A stretch of DNA of 64,000 bases from Anaerolineae bacterium (GTDB lineage: Bacteria; Chloroflexota; Anaerolineae; Caldilineales; Caldilineaceae), in assembly GCA_030432295.1 (NCBI GenBank), contig JAUIHI010000004.1, positions 121,706-185,705 on the forward strand. The letters run 5' to 3'. Both the position numbers and the translations under genes were made by a program. The notes beneath the pieces were generated by a model. The model did not search any database and was not told where the DNA came from. It saw only the letters and a list, made by a program, of their open reading frames with translations. The stretch's first letter is position 1. The number at the start of each line of letters is the position of its first letter. Of this stretch, positions 8,673 through 17,667 are shown in pieces.

Positions 8673-9809
8673 TCATGCGGTTGCATAGGGGTCCGCGGCG
8701 TCACGCAGACCGTCACCCAGCAGATTGAAGCCCAGCACCGCCGCGATGATGAAAATAGCCGGTGTCATAATCCAGGGGGTCTCGCCCAAAGTACGCAGAT
8801 TTTGGGCATCCTGCATCAGCAGGCCCCAACTGATCAGTGGACGCTGGATACCAATGCCCAGGAAGCTGAGGAAAGCCTCGGCCAGAATAATTCCCGGAAT
8901 TGTCAGCGTCAGAACAACAATAATGTGGCTCAGGCTGTTGGGGAGCAGATGCAGGAACATAATACGTGCGTCCGATGCACCCATCTCTTTGGCCGCCAGC
9001 ACGAAATCCGTCTCGCGCAGGGATAGCACTTTGCCCCGCACTTCCCGGGCCAGGGTCGTCCAGGAAAGCAAGGCAAAAATAAAGGCCATTATCAGAAAAA
9101 TTCTGAACGAATCCCAGGTGCGGGGGACGATAGCTGCCAGGGCCAGCCAGAGGGCCAACTGGGGAAAGGCGGAGATGAACTCCACGAAGCGCTGGACGAC
9201 ATTGTCAAACCAGCCGCCGTAATAGCCGGAGATGACACCGACTGCCGAGCCGATGATGACGCTGATGATTGTGCCAAAGACGCTCAGTGTCAGGGAGATG
9301 CGTCCCGCCTCGCAGGCTTTGCTCCACAGGTCTGCGCCCAGCTTGTCCGTGCCCAGCAGAAAGATATTGCCACCCTCGTCCACGCCAAAGAGGTGAAGAT
9401 TCATTGGGATAAAACCGAGAAAGTCGTATTCCCAGCCCTCCACAAAGAAGCGGATGGGGTATATCTGGCTGGTGTCCTCTTCCCAGGTGGGGACAAATGT
9501 TGTCATGTCGATGGCGACATCCAGCCTGTAGACAAAAGGCCGCCAGTGGAAATTCCCGGCGTCGTCAATGAAACGGACTTTGGAGGGCGGAATAAAGGCG
9601 TCCCGGGCATTGGTATAGTCGAGCGGATAGGGCGCAAAAAAATCGGCAAAGATGGCAAGCACACCCAGAAACACGACCAATACACCGCCAATGATGGCTG
9701 GTTTGCTGCGCCGAAAACGCCGCCAGACCAATTGAAAATAGGTCTCGCTCAACGCCTTCTCAGGCAGAACTTCATCTTCTACAAAAACGGCCACAACAGC
9801 TTCACTCAT
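8673..9809 (-). CDS. ABC transporter permease (OppC/DppC-like)
   Basis: A 378-residue inner-membrane permease of the binding-protein-dependent transport family. An N-terminal helix ([20 protein letters not shown]) is followed by a roughly 110-residue extracytoplasmic insert and then the permease core with the EAA loop ([17 protein letters not shown]). It is longer than the usual 290-310 residues of DppC because of that insert. AGGAGG precedes the ATG. It is the second permease of the operon, 95 bases after oppB. Confidence 0.88.
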   Translation of the reverse strand: MSEAVVAVFVEDEVLPEKALSETYFQLVWRRFRRSKPAIIGGVLVVFLGVLAIFADFFAPYPLDYTNARDAFIPPSKVRFIDDAGNFHWRPFVYRLDVAIDMTTFVPTWEEDTSQIYPIRFFVEGWEYDFLGFIPMNLHLFGVDEGGNIFLLGTDKLGADLWSKACEAGRISLTLSVFGTIISVIIGSAVGVISGYYGGWFDNVVQRFVEFISAFPQLALWLALAAIVPRTWDSFRIFLIMAFIFALLSWTTLAREVRGKVLSLRETDFVLAAKEMGASDARIMFLHLLPNSLSHIIVVLTLTIPGIILAEAFLSFLGIGIQRPLISWGLLMQDAQNLRTLGETPWIMTPAIFIIAAVLGFNLLGDGLRDAADPYATA

Positions 9810-9848
9810 CGGAGTGTGCCTCCTGAAACGAAAACCACTAAGTCACAA

Positions 9849-9899
9849 AACCACAAAGGAAGAGTTGGTCTTTCTTCGTCTCTATGTGCGTTTGTGGTT
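9849..9899. repeat. Short inverted repeat between oppB and oppC
   Basis: A 9-bp AACCACAAA / TTTGTGGTT pair (9849-9857 with 9891-9899) fills most of the oppB-oppC gap. The wording (ACCACTAAGTCACAAAACCAC) resembles the other dispersed intergenic repeats here. No promoter is evident. Confidence 0.5.
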
Positions 9900-9904
9900 C
9901 AAAA

Positions 9905-10903
9905 TCAACTGTAGCGAATACGCGGGTCCAGAATCGCCAAGAAAATATCAGCCAACAGATTGCCGGCGACAATCAATGCAGCAATCACCAGCAGCGCACC
10001 GCCGGAGAGAAAAACGTCCTGGGTTGCCAGGGCCTGATAGAGCACCGGCCCCAGGGTAGGGATACCCATCACAATTGTCACTTCCAGTTCGCCCTGCAAC
10101 ATATAGGGCAGCACAGTGCCCTGATAGGCGACCATTGGGTGCAGCGCGTTGGGCACCGCGTGTCGATTCATCACAGTGCTTTCCCGCAGCCCTTTGGAGC
10201 GGGCAGTAGTCACATACTGGGCTCCCAACACATCCAACAGATTGCCCCGCATCACACGCATATTACGGGCCACGCCACCCAGCCCGGCGATGAGAACAAC
10301 AGGCCAAATGTGTTGCAAAAGATTGAGGAATTTATCCAAGGACCAGGGCGCGACCGAATATTCCGGCGAAAAGAAGCCGGTCACGTGTTGCTGGCGAAAG
10401 ACAAAGACGAGCATATAAAGCGTGACTAGTGCCAGAAAGAAGCGGGGAATGGAGGTCAGAATAAATGCGATAACACTGAGGATATTGTCCGGCGCGCTGT
10501 ATTGGCGCGGCGCGACATAAATACCGGCAAAGACACCCACAAAAGTGGATATGGCGTGGGCGAGAAGGGCCAGCATCATTGTTTTGGGAAAACGGTCCAG
10601 AATAATTGCGCCAGCATCTGTGCGGTAGGCGAAAGAGTAACCGAACTTGCCCTCGGTTACAATGCCTTTGACCCAAGTCAGAAACTGAACATAAGCGGGC
10701 TGATCCAGGCCGTACTGTTTACGCACCAATTGGGTCATCTCTTCCGCCCGGTCTTCGGTCACATTGCCGGTCTGCAACAAAAATTGCTTGTACGTGCTCG
10801 CGAAATCACCTGGCGGCAATTGAATCACAAAGAAGGAGGTCACGGAAATCGCGATCAACACCAGCACAGATATAAAGAGACGACGGATAATGTAGTTGAC
10901 CAT
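9905..10903 (-). CDS. ABC transporter permease (OppB/DppB-like)
   Basis: A 332-residue permease. The typical OppB N-terminus MVNYIIRRLFISVLVLI contains the first transmembrane helix; an extracytoplasmic segment follows, then a core with five helices and the EAA loop (ARSKGLRESTVMNRHAVPNAL). I start it at ATG 10903; a longer version from 10939 would run back into a 15-bp hairpin and adds a non-family leader. It is preceded by the binding-protein gene and followed by the OppC-like permease. Confidence 0.88.
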   Translation of the reverse strand: MVNYIIRRLFISVLVLIAISVTSFFVIQLPPGDFASTYKQFLLQTGNVTEDRAEEMTQLVRKQYGLDQPAYVQFLTWVKGIVTEGKFGYSFAYRTDAGAIILDRFPKTMMLALLAHAISTFVGVFAGIYVAPRQYSAPDNILSVIAFILTSIPRFFLALVTLYMLVFVFRQQHVTGFFSPEYSVAPWSLDKFLNLLQHIWPVVLIAGLGGVARNMRVMRGNLLDVLGAQYVTTARSKGLRESTVMNRHAVPNALHPMVAYQGTVLPYMLQGELEVTIVMGIPTLGPVLYQALATQDVFLSGGALLVIAALIVAGNLLADIFLAILDPRIRYS

Positions 10904-10925
10904 TGGTCTGGCTCTCGGAGAATGC

Positions 10926-10969
10926 GCATTGTGTAGCACACACTCTTTCGACTATGTGCTACACAATGC
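10926..10969. repeat. Intercistronic hairpin after oppA
   Basis: Arms 10926-10940 and 10955-10969 form a perfect 15-bp stem (GCATTGTGTAGCACA) with a 14-base loop, between the binding-protein stop and the oppB start. Such hairpins commonly protect the upstream mRNA segment or attenuate transcription, giving more binding protein than permease. No strong T-run follows on the minus strand, so I favour stability or partial attenuation. Confidence 0.6.
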
Positions 10970-11031
10970 AATTGATACTACGTACTATTCCGGTGAAGAG
11001 ACAATACTGCCCATCTCTACCGATTCATCCC

Positions 11032-13245
11032 TCATTCACTATAGACTGGGATGCTCTCCGGGCGCACCTGAGGCTCGTGGAGATCGGCAGGTGTCCAGAT
11101 CGCTTCTGACATAATGGCATCTTCCACCCATGTGTACATGAAGGGCGGAGTGCCGCCGGGAACGTTCATGAAGCGGGAGGCCACGGCCAGACCCTTGCGG
11201 GTAATCATCGTGCCGATTGTGTAGTTGTGCAGGGTAAAGAGATAGTTGTATTCGTTGATCAACTGCTTGCGAGTTTCGGCGTCCCGTTCCTTGCAATAGG
11301 TAGTGATCAGATCGACCATCTCCTGCTCCCAGTCACGCAGGACACGCGGGGTTTCCCCTTCCCGGTTCCAACCAGGCGTTTGCTTGGTCAAAGGCGCCAG
11401 ATTGTTGCAGCGGGTGAAGGGCAACAGGAAATCAGCCGACCGAGAGATGCGCATATCCCACTCGCCGCTAGTATTTAGCTGATCAGCAACTTGGCTAGTG
11501 ATCGGACGAGCATTGACTTTGATGCCTACCGTAGCCAGCATAGCCGATATCTGATCGCCCACGCTTTGGGATTCAGCGGCATCCTGAGAGGTGTTCAGAC
11601 CAACGACCACATCCTCACCGCCATCTGGGAAGTTAAGGATGTCATTGCCGTCCGTGTCTTCCAGGCCGAGCTCAGCCAACAGTTCTTTGGCCCGATCCGG
11701 GTTGTAGGGGTAGTAGACCACCGATTCGGGATCGTACTCAGGCGAACCGGGGAAGAGGCCACCCTGGAAGCCACGAATCAGGGGGCCACGAATCAAGGAC
11801 TGCGCAATACCATCCCGGTCCAAAGCGTGGCTCACAGCCTGGCGGAATTTGTCCTCGCGGAAGAGGGCACGTACGGCCGTGTCCCGGTCATCGTTAACAC
11901 CCAGCCCCTCAGATTGGTTCAACTCGAGGTTGAAGGCCAGATCTTCGGGACCCCAGTTCATAATGAACTTGGCATCCGGTTCCTGGGCACGCTTGAGGGC
12001 TTCCACATACTCGCTGGAAGGATTCTCCAGGTTTGTGTGGTCACAGCCACCGGCCAGGGTGCAGAGGGTGCGACCCACGCCGCTGGGACCCTTCTGGTAG
12101 ACGGCCTCGTCGATATAGGGCAGTTGGTTGCCCTCTTCGTCCACCGTCCAGAAGTAGGGATTGCGCCGCATAATCAGCAGTTCATCGGTCTTGTACTCAA
12201 CAGGAACCCACGGCCCCATTGAGACCGCTGGCAAGCGATCCGGAGGCAGCACATTCTCGAAGGACTTGTAGTCCATGCTGCTGTTGTATTTGGGATGAAC
12301 ATCCTTCAGTACATGCGCGGGTGAGACGTTAAAGTCGCCCTCATCCATATGATAGAACAGGTGATAGGGGTAGGACTCGGCAAAGGTCCAGCGGATGGTA
12401 TAGTCATCCACTTTCTCCAGAGTCGAAAGCTCACCATTGAGGCTAAAGGTATCAGCCTTGATTCCTCCCATACGTACCACATTGGGATCGCTGATCAGGT
12501 CTTCCCAAGTGAACATCACATCGTCAGATGTAAAGGGTTCACCGTCTGACCACTTGGCCCCTTCGATGAGATGCATAGTCAGTTGGGTGCCGTCCTCGTT
12601 CCACTCCCAACTTTTCGCCAAGTTGGGGAAAGGTTCGATGTCCTGATTGGCCCGGTAGAGAGGGCCGGTTTTGACCAGGGCCTGGTAGTTGAAGGACATG
12701 GCCTCGATGCCAAACCATCCCGATGAGACGCCAGCGCCGTTGTTCCAGCCAGCCGTGGGGCAAGCCGAGAAATCGCGCCAGACATCGCCATAGATGCCGA
12801 TGCCATCAGACATACCCGCGGCCAGAATCACCTTTGGCTCATTGGGCAAGCGGTCAGCCACAGGTGGCAATTCGCCAGCTTCCACCAGAGCAGTCACCCA
12901 TTCCGGCTCGTGATATTCGGGCAGAGCCATATAGGTAACCATATCGCTGATGGCCATGCGCTCGACAGTCGCGCCGCCCAGGTCCAGCTCCGGGGCGGGG
13001 GGCGGTTCGGTCGCATCCACCGGGCGAGGACCGTATTTGGTCATCACAGGCTCAGCCGCGGGGGCTGCCTCGGCCGGGGCGGCAGGTTCGGCGGCGGGGG
13101 CGGCCTCAGCGGGAGCGGCTGGCTCGGCCGCGGCAGGGGCTGCTGCCGGTGCATCTGCCGCGGGCGCATCGGTCGGCCCACAGGCCGCCAGCACCAGCAG
13201 CAGAAGTCCAAGCAGCAAAGTCAAGACTACTCTGCGTTTTGTCAT
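11032..13245 (-). CDS. Family-5 extracellular solute-binding lipoprotein
   Basis: A 737-residue binding protein of the oligopeptide/oligosaccharide (SBP family 5) type, anchored by lipid. The signal peptide ends in lipobox LAAC (C22), followed by an Ala/Pro/Glu-rich linker to about residue 70. The body contains family features such as the LTMHLIEGAKWSDGEPFT region and VGLNTSQDAAES. It is longer than classic OppA (about 540 residues), as is common for sugar-oligomer binders. AGGAGG lies 7 bases before the ATG. It feeds the OppB/C channel encoded next. Substrate is inferred from linked GH4 and LacI genes, not from the sequence. Confidence 0.88.
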   Translation of the reverse strand: MTKRRVVLTLLLGLLLLVLAACGPTDAPAADAPAAAPAAAEPAAPAEAAPAAEPAAPAEAAPAAEPVMTKYGPRPVDATEPPPAPELDLGGATVERMAISDMVTYMALPEYHEPEWVTALVEAGELPPVADRLPNEPKVILAAGMSDGIGIYGDVWRDFSACPTAGWNNGAGVSSGWFGIEAMSFNYQALVKTGPLYRANQDIEPFPNLAKSWEWNEDGTQLTMHLIEGAKWSDGEPFTSDDVMFTWEDLISDPNVVRMGGIKADTFSLNGELSTLEKVDDYTIRWTFAESYPYHLFYHMDEGDFNVSPAHVLKDVHPKYNSSMDYKSFENVLPPDRLPAVSMGPWVPVEYKTDELLIMRRNPYFWTVDEEGNQLPYIDEAVYQKGPSGVGRTLCTLAGGCDHTNLENPSSEYVEALKRAQEPDAKFIMNWGPEDLAFNLELNQSEGLGVNDDRDTAVRALFREDKFRQAVSHALDRDGIAQSLIRGPLIRGFQGGLFPGSPEYDPESVVYYPYNPDRAKELLAELGLEDTDGNDILNFPDGGEDVVVGLNTSQDAAESQSVGDQISAMLATVGIKVNARPITSQVADQLNTSGEWDMRISRSADFLLPFTRCNNLAPLTKQTPGWNREGETPRVLRDWEQEMVDLITTYCKERDAETRKQLINEYNYLFTLHNYTIGTMITRKGLAVASRFMNVPGGTPPFMYTWVEDAIMSEAIWTPADLHEPQVRPESIPVYSE

Positions 13246-13323
13246 ACTTCTCCTCCTAGGGTGAACAAAAAAGAAACGACGAACGGAAAACCGGGTTATA
13301 CCGGTGGTGAAATAGCCTCGTGT

Positions 13324-14337
13324 TTACTCGTGCAGCCAGCAGGCCACCAGATGGCCATTGCCATCCATCAATTTCAGTTCGGGCATCTGTTCGTTGCAAA
13401 TCTGCATCCGGTGCGGGCAGCGATCGGCGAAGGCACAGCCCTGAATGTCGTCCGTGGCATTGGGAACCATCCCCCGAATGGGGATGAGCGTCTTCGTTTT
13501 GCGGCCTAACACAGGCACAGATTTGAGCAGACCTTCGGTGTAGGGGTGTTTGGGGTTGTGAAAAAGGGTGCGGGCGTCGGCAAACTCGACCACTTTGCCC
13601 AGATACATCACGGCAATCTGATCCGCCATCTGGGAGACGACGCCCAAATTGTGAGTAATGAGCATAATCGACGAGTCGAATTCCTGCTGCAACTCCCGCA
13701 TTAGTTCCAGAATCTGGGCCTGGACAGTCACATCCAGCGCAGTCGTCGGCTCGTCGGCCACCAGAATTTTGGGATTGCAGGAGAGGGCCAGGGCAATCAT
13801 CACCCGCTGGCGCATACCGCCGCTCAACTGGTGGGGATACTCGTGCAGACGCTGGCCTGGGGCCGAGATGTGTACCCGATCCAGCATCTCCTCGGCTCGC
13901 TCCAGCGCACCTTTTTTGGTCACATCCTGATGGAGCATTACCACTTCGGCAATCTGGTCGCCGACGGTGTGGAGGGGATTCAGGGAGGTCATTGGCTCCT
14001 GAAAAATCATTGCGATCTGCCCGCCCCGGATACTGCGAATCTGCTGTCCCCTGGGGTTCAGCTTTGCCAGATCAACGATTTTGCCGTCGTCTTGATGCAG
14101 AAGCATCTCTCCTTCGACAATTTTGCCCGGCGGCTCTTTGATAAGCCGCATAATCGAGTGGGCTGTCACACTTTTGCCACAGCCGCTCTCGCCCACCACG
14201 CCCAAGGTAGACTGACGCCCCAATGTCAAATTGACGCCGTTGACGGCTTTGACTGTCGCGCGTTCCAGGAAAAAGTATGTCTTGAGGTTCTTAATTTCCA
14301 GCAGGGGTTCGGGGGCAGCCTTGATCGTCTGTTCCAC
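13324..14337 (-). CDS. ABC transporter ATPase (OppD/DppD-like)
   Basis: About 337 residues from a GTG start. It carries Walker A GESGCGKS, signature LSGGMRQRVMIALAL, Walker B ILVADEPTTALD, and the C-terminal OppD-type cysteine motif (CAFADRCPHRMQIC). I prefer GTG 14337 because GAGGA lies 7 bases upstream and family similarity begins at the following EQTIKAAPEP; ATG 14463 and TTG 14475 are in frame but lack ribosome sites and add about 45 unrelated residues. It is the first gene of the operon, behind a leader of about 260 bases. Confidence 0.85.
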   Translation of the reverse strand: MEQTIKAAPEPLLEIKNLKTYFFLERATVKAVNGVNLTLGRQSTLGVVGESGCGKSVTAHSIMRLIKEPPGKIVEGEMLLHQDDGKIVDLAKLNPRGQQIRSIRGGQIAMIFQEPMTSLNPLHTVGDQIAEVVMLHQDVTKKGALERAEEMLDRVHISAPGQRLHEYPHQLSGGMRQRVMIALALSCNPKILVADEPTTALDVTVQAQILELMRELQQEFDSSIMLITHNLGVVSQMADQIAVMYLGKVVEFADARTLFHNPKHPYTEGLLKSVPVLGRKTKTLIPIRGMVPNATDDIQGCAFADRCPHRMQICNEQMPELKLMDGNGHLVACWLHE

Positions 14338-14574
14338 AGGGTAGTCCTCGATGACAGAAATCAAGATAGCGACAATATTCCTGTCAACGCAAAAAACGCG
14401 CCAACGCGATATGCCATATCTCGAAATTCTTGCTTCTATGCGGTTAGAAACTTCGCCTTGCATACATTTGGACAAGCAGACGTGTCGGTCGGGCCAGATT
14501 TTTATTTCTCTGGCTCAACCATCTGTATGGGAAGGAGGGGTAAACATTCTCCATACATCGGTAACAGCGCCTGC

Positions 14575-14586
14575 TAAAACGTTTTA
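14575..14586. promoter_or_regulatory. LacI-family operator palindrome
   Basis: TAAAACGTTTTA is a perfect 12-bp palindrome with the central CG characteristic of LacI-family operators. It lies about 10-21 bases downstream of the predicted start of the minus-strand transporter operon, the classic repressor position, and about 63 bases upstream of the lacI -35 box. The likely ligand-responsive regulator is the adjacent LacI protein. Confidence 0.75.
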
Positions 14587-14602
14587 ATCAGAGGTGGATA
14601 CC

Positions 14603-14631
14603 ATTGTAATAAGCTATGGATACTTTGTCAA
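14603..14631 (-). promoter_or_regulatory. Sigma70-type promoter of the transporter operon
   Basis: On the minus strand, TTGACA (14631-14626), a 17-base spacer and TACAAT (14608-14603) give a near-consensus promoter. Transcription would begin near 14596, leaving a leader of about 260 bases before the oppD GTG. Confidence 0.75.
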
Positions 14632-14648
14632 ATCCATTTTTTTGTTCG

Positions 14649-14677
14649 TTGACACCGGGGCCGATCCCCACTATACT
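14649..14677 (+). promoter_or_regulatory. Sigma70-type promoter of lacI
   Basis: TTGACA (14649-14654), a 17-base spacer and TATACT (14672-14677) precede the lacI ATG by about 38 bases. It is back to back with the operon promoter, their -35 boxes only 17 bases apart. Confidence 0.78.
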
Positions 14678-14715
14678 CCCTGCACAGCCAACAATCCAGA
14701 AAGACCCAATCATCG

Positions 14716-15717
14716 ATGATCACAGTCAAGCACGTAGCTCAGGCCGCGGGCGTCTCGCCGGGCACGGTCTCCAATGCCCTCACGGGCAAACGCCCTGTAT
14801 CCCCCAAGACACGCAGCCGCATCTTCCAGGCCATCGAAGAACTCGGCTACAAACCCAACCTGCTGGCCCGCAGCCTGGTCAACCGACGCAGCCACACGAT
14901 TGCGATAGTCACCTCAGAGGTCGAACAATTCGGCCCTGCCCGTATTCTCAGCGGTATCGACGAGCAGGCCGAGGAGTTGGGCTATTCACTTCTCCTGACG
15001 CTTATGCGGAATCCGGCGGAAGAGGATGTGGAGCAGACCATCACCAATCTGGTGGCCCGGGGTGTGGATGGGATCATCTGGGCTGTGCATCAGGTGGGCA
15101 ACAATCGGCGCTGGTTCACCGCAGAGCGGCGCAAAGAGCTGCCGCCGATCGCCTTTGTGACAATGGAGCCAAAGCCGGGCATGGCGATTGTCAACACCGA
15201 CAACCGGGCTGGCGCAAAAATGGCAGTCCAACACCTGATTAGCAGGGAGCGACGGGTAATCGGCCATATTGCCGGCCCGCTGGACTGGTGGGAGGCCAGG
15301 GAGCGGCTGCATGGCTGGCGCGCGACACTGGCCGATGCAGGGCTGGAAAATTCGGATGATTTACTGGTCAAGGGCAACTGGAGCGCGGAGAGTGGCGAAG
15401 CCGGTCTACGCCAACTGCTGGAACGTCGCCCGGATATGGACGGCATTTTTCTGGGAAACGACCAGATGGCAATCGGCGCGTTGCAGGCAGCCCATCGGCT
15501 GGGCTATGCCATCCCTGGCGATCTGGCCCTGGTCGGCTTCGACAATATTCCCGAATCCCGCTACTTCTGGCCTCCCCTGACAACCATCCATCAGGGGCTG
15601 TTTGAGATCGGGCGGGTGGCCCTGCAAACAATCCACGACGCCATCGAAGAATCGGGAGCCAGTGGGGAACGCCACATCACCATCCAGCCGGAACTGATTG
15701 TGCGCGAGAGTTCGTAG
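14716..15717 (+). CDS. LacI family transcriptional regulator
   Basis: A 333-residue repressor. The N-terminal helix-turn-helix (VKHVAQAAGVSPGTVSNALTG) is followed by the hinge (YKPNLLARSLVNRRSHTIAIV) and a periplasmic-binding-protein-like sugar sensor ending in the usual DNIPES and PPLTTIHQ segments. Length is normal. It is divergent from the ABC/GH4 operon and shares its control region, where a perfect TAAAACGTTTTA operator lies downstream of the operon promoter. It probably represses the operon until the sugar binds. The ribosome site is weak (AGAAAG). Confidence 0.93.
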   Translation: MITVKHVAQAAGVSPGTVSNALTGKRPVSPKTRSRIFQAIEELGYKPNLLARSLVNRRSHTIAIVTSEVEQFGPARILSGIDEQAEELGYSLLLTLMRNPAEEDVEQTITNLVARGVDGIIWAVHQVGNNRRWFTAERRKELPPIAFVTMEPKPGMAIVNTDNRAGAKMAVQHLISRERRVIGHIAGPLDWWEARERLHGWRATLADAGLENSDDLLVKGNWSAESGEAGLRQLLERRPDMDGIFLGNDQMAIGALQAAHRLGYAIPGDLALVGFDNIPESRYFWPPLTTIHQGLFEIGRVALQTIHDAIEESGASGERHITIQPELIVRESS

Positions 15718-15755
15718 AAAGCGGGGTTGGCGGCCGCTGGCCCAATCCCCACTCC

Positions 15756-17264
15756 CTAATCTCCAATCGCCAGATCCCTTCCCACCGCCCTCGCCACCCG
15801 CATCCCGCCCAGGGCCACCGCCGCCGTGGACTGGCCGGGGAAGATGCTGTCGCCCACCATCCACAGGCCGTCCATCAGCCGGGGCGGCCAGGCCCGAAAG
15901 AGGCTGGTCTGGGGAAAGCCACCCACCCAGCCCCAGCGTCGCCGGGTGAAGCGCTGGAAAGTGACCGGCGTGCCCGGTTTGCACAGATGAATTGCCTCGC
16001 GCAAACCGGGGATTGCCCGCTCTGCCACAGAAACCATCCCGCGGGCCATCTCCTCTTTGCGCGCCTCATAGGCTCCCCGATCCGCCTGAAAAAGTTCCCA
16101 CCAGCTCGCCAACTCCGTGTGGGTACTCAGGGTCAATGCCCTCATTCCCGTGGGCGCACGGCCTTTGTCCCACTGCGGGCTGACAGAAATGAAGACCGAA
16201 TTGCCCTCGCCTAAAGGCCGCCCGACCAACACCTGATGATGGAGGGACGAATCAGCGGGAATCGCTGTCCCATCCACGCCCAAATAGACCGTAAACGCGC
16301 CCCAGCCATCCGTCGGTTGGGGCGGCAGCTTTTTCAGACGCGGTGGCGCATCCTCGCCCAGCAGCCCGGCGATATTCCAGGGCGGCAGGTTGACCACCAC
16401 CCGATCTGCCTCGATCGCCAATCCCTTTTTGGTCTGCACTGCCACAGGCCGCCCCCCTTCCATACGGATGCGGGTCGCCTCCTGGCGGTAGAGAATCCCC
16501 CCCCCATTGCGTTGCAGAGCAGCCGCCAGAGTTTCGCCCAGCGCGCCGATGCCCCCTTCCAGATGGACGACGCCCCGCCGGGGCAGGTCCAGCGCGGATG
16601 CGCCATAGAGCGCGTTGGCGTTCTCGCTGGTGGTCTGGGCAGCGATGAGCAGTTGTCCATCCACAAAGAGACGCAGCCGATCCGACGCACGGGCCAGGTG
16701 ACGGCTGACCGGCGAAAAGGCATCCACCGCCAGGCCGGGCAGACCCAAGCCAGCACCCGTGCGCAGACGTTCCGCCAGCCAGCCCCCGCCCGCGGCCAAC
16801 AGGCCAGCCCCTTCTGCTGCGGATTGGGGCGGCCAGGCTGGCCCGCGCAGAGCTAAATCCCAGAGAGCGTCCGCTGTCTGCTCCTGCCAACGAAAGAAGG
16901 GTTCGGATTGGGGGCCAAAGACCCGCTGCCGTTCTTCCCAGCGCCGCTCGTCGCCATAGCGGATTATCTGCGCGCCGTCGGGCAGGTGGACTTGCATCAC
17001 ATCCTGGGAGGGGTGGGCGGGCCAGTTTTCGATGCCCGCGGCCTGTGCCACCAGGTCCATCGGCCCGCCCGGATAGAAGCCACCGGCCAAAGTCGCACCC
17101 GCCTCAAAGCGGTAGCCCTGATGATAGAATGTGCCCGCGCAGCCACCCGGATAGATGTGTGATTCCAATACAGTGACATTCACCCCTTGGCGCGCCAGCA
17201 TCGCAGCGGTTGTCAAGCCCCCCACCCCGGCGCCAATAATCACCACTTTTGAATTTCTACTCAT
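15756..17264 (-). CDS. CrtI/CrtISO-like FAD-dependent desaturase or isomerase
   Basis: A 502-residue flavoprotein of the phytoene desaturase/carotenoid isomerase/retinol saturase superfamily. It begins with strand-motif [12 protein letters not shown] (GxGxxG, residues 11-16), then an acidic end to beta-2 ([15 protein letters not shown]), and finishes with the family C-terminal FAD motif ([17 protein letters not shown]). I start it at ATG 17264; the open frame extends to a TTG 66 bases upstream without added similarity. The divergent neighbour is a CarH-like light sensor, which in other bacteria controls carotenoid genes, so a carotenoid-related reaction is likely. Other pigment-pathway genes are not in view. 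Confidence 0.8.
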   Translation of the reverse strand: MSRNSKVVIIGAGVGGLTTAAMLARQGVNVTVLESHIYPGGCAGTFYHQGYRFEAGATLAGGFYPGGPMDLVAQAAGIENWPAHPSQDVMQVHLPDGAQIIRYGDERRWEERQRVFGPQSEPFFRWQEQTADALWDLALRGPAWPPQSAAEGAGLLAAGGGWLAERLRTGAGLGLPGLAVDAFSPVSRHLARASDRLRLFVDGQLLIAAQTTSENANALYGASALDLPRRGVVHLEGGIGALGETLAAALQRNGGGILYRQEATRIRMEGGRPVAVQTKKGLAIEADRVVVNLPPWNIAGLLGEDAPPRLKKLPPQPTDGWGAFTVYLGVDGTAIPADSSLHHQVLVGRPLGEGNSVFISVSPQWDKGRAPTGMRALTLSTHTELASWWELFQADRGAYEARKEEMARGMVSVAERAIPGLREAIHLCKPGTPVTFQRFTRRRWGWVGGFPQTSLFRAWPPRLMDGLWMVGDSIFPGQSTAAVALGGMRVARAVGRDLAIGD

Positions 17265-17389
17265 CCTCACTGAAAGTTCCTTCCCACCAACCGCTATAGC
17301 AAAGTTGACGAATATAACGTCGTTTGCCAAAACCCGATTTCGTATTCTGTCTGGTTACAAGCGCCATTCTCATCGGGCAACTTCTGTCC

Positions 17390-17418
17390 AGAATGCCATA
17401 GGCGAACAGAATTGTCAA
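17390..17418 (-). promoter_or_regulatory. Possible promoter of the CrtI-like gene
   Basis: Minus-strand TTGACA (17418-17413) followed after 17 bases by CATTCT (17395-17390), a poor -10. A weak -10 with a good -35 would fit a promoter helped or gated by a regulator. Confidence 0.4.
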
Positions 17419-17456
17419 CATATTGCACACATAAAGCCACGGATATATTGACAATT
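17410..17456. promoter_or_regulatory. Symmetric element between crtI-like and carH-like genes
   Basis: AATTGTCAA (17410-17418) and TTGACAATT (17448-17456) are perfect inverted 9-mers 29 bases apart. Each contains a TTGACA -35 hexamer pointing outward, one towards each gene. A regulator bound across both would shut off both promoters. This is a candidate CarH operator; dimer-of-dimers spacing is plausible but unproven. Confidence 0.6.
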
Positions 17457-17476
17457 CAATCGGGCAACGTTACAAT
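17448..17476 (+). promoter_or_regulatory. Promoter of the carH-like gene
   Basis: TTGACA (17448-17453), a 17-base spacer and TACAAT (17471-17476). The leader to the ATG at 17668 would be about 185 bases. A second weaker candidate, TGGACA-N18-TATAGT, lies at 17514-17543. Confidence 0.65.
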
Positions 17477-17667
17477 TGGATGGGAGAATAATCGATCCGG
17501 CTTATCTTTTATATGGACAAAACTTATACAATCGTGTTATAGTATCTTATTGCCAGCCGATAGGCACGATTTATTGTCGGGCATTTATCCGCATCCCAGC
17601 GAGTGATGGATTTTGACTGGCGCTTATTTTTGCTTATTTCGCCTTTGATTATTGATGGAGCATTTAT

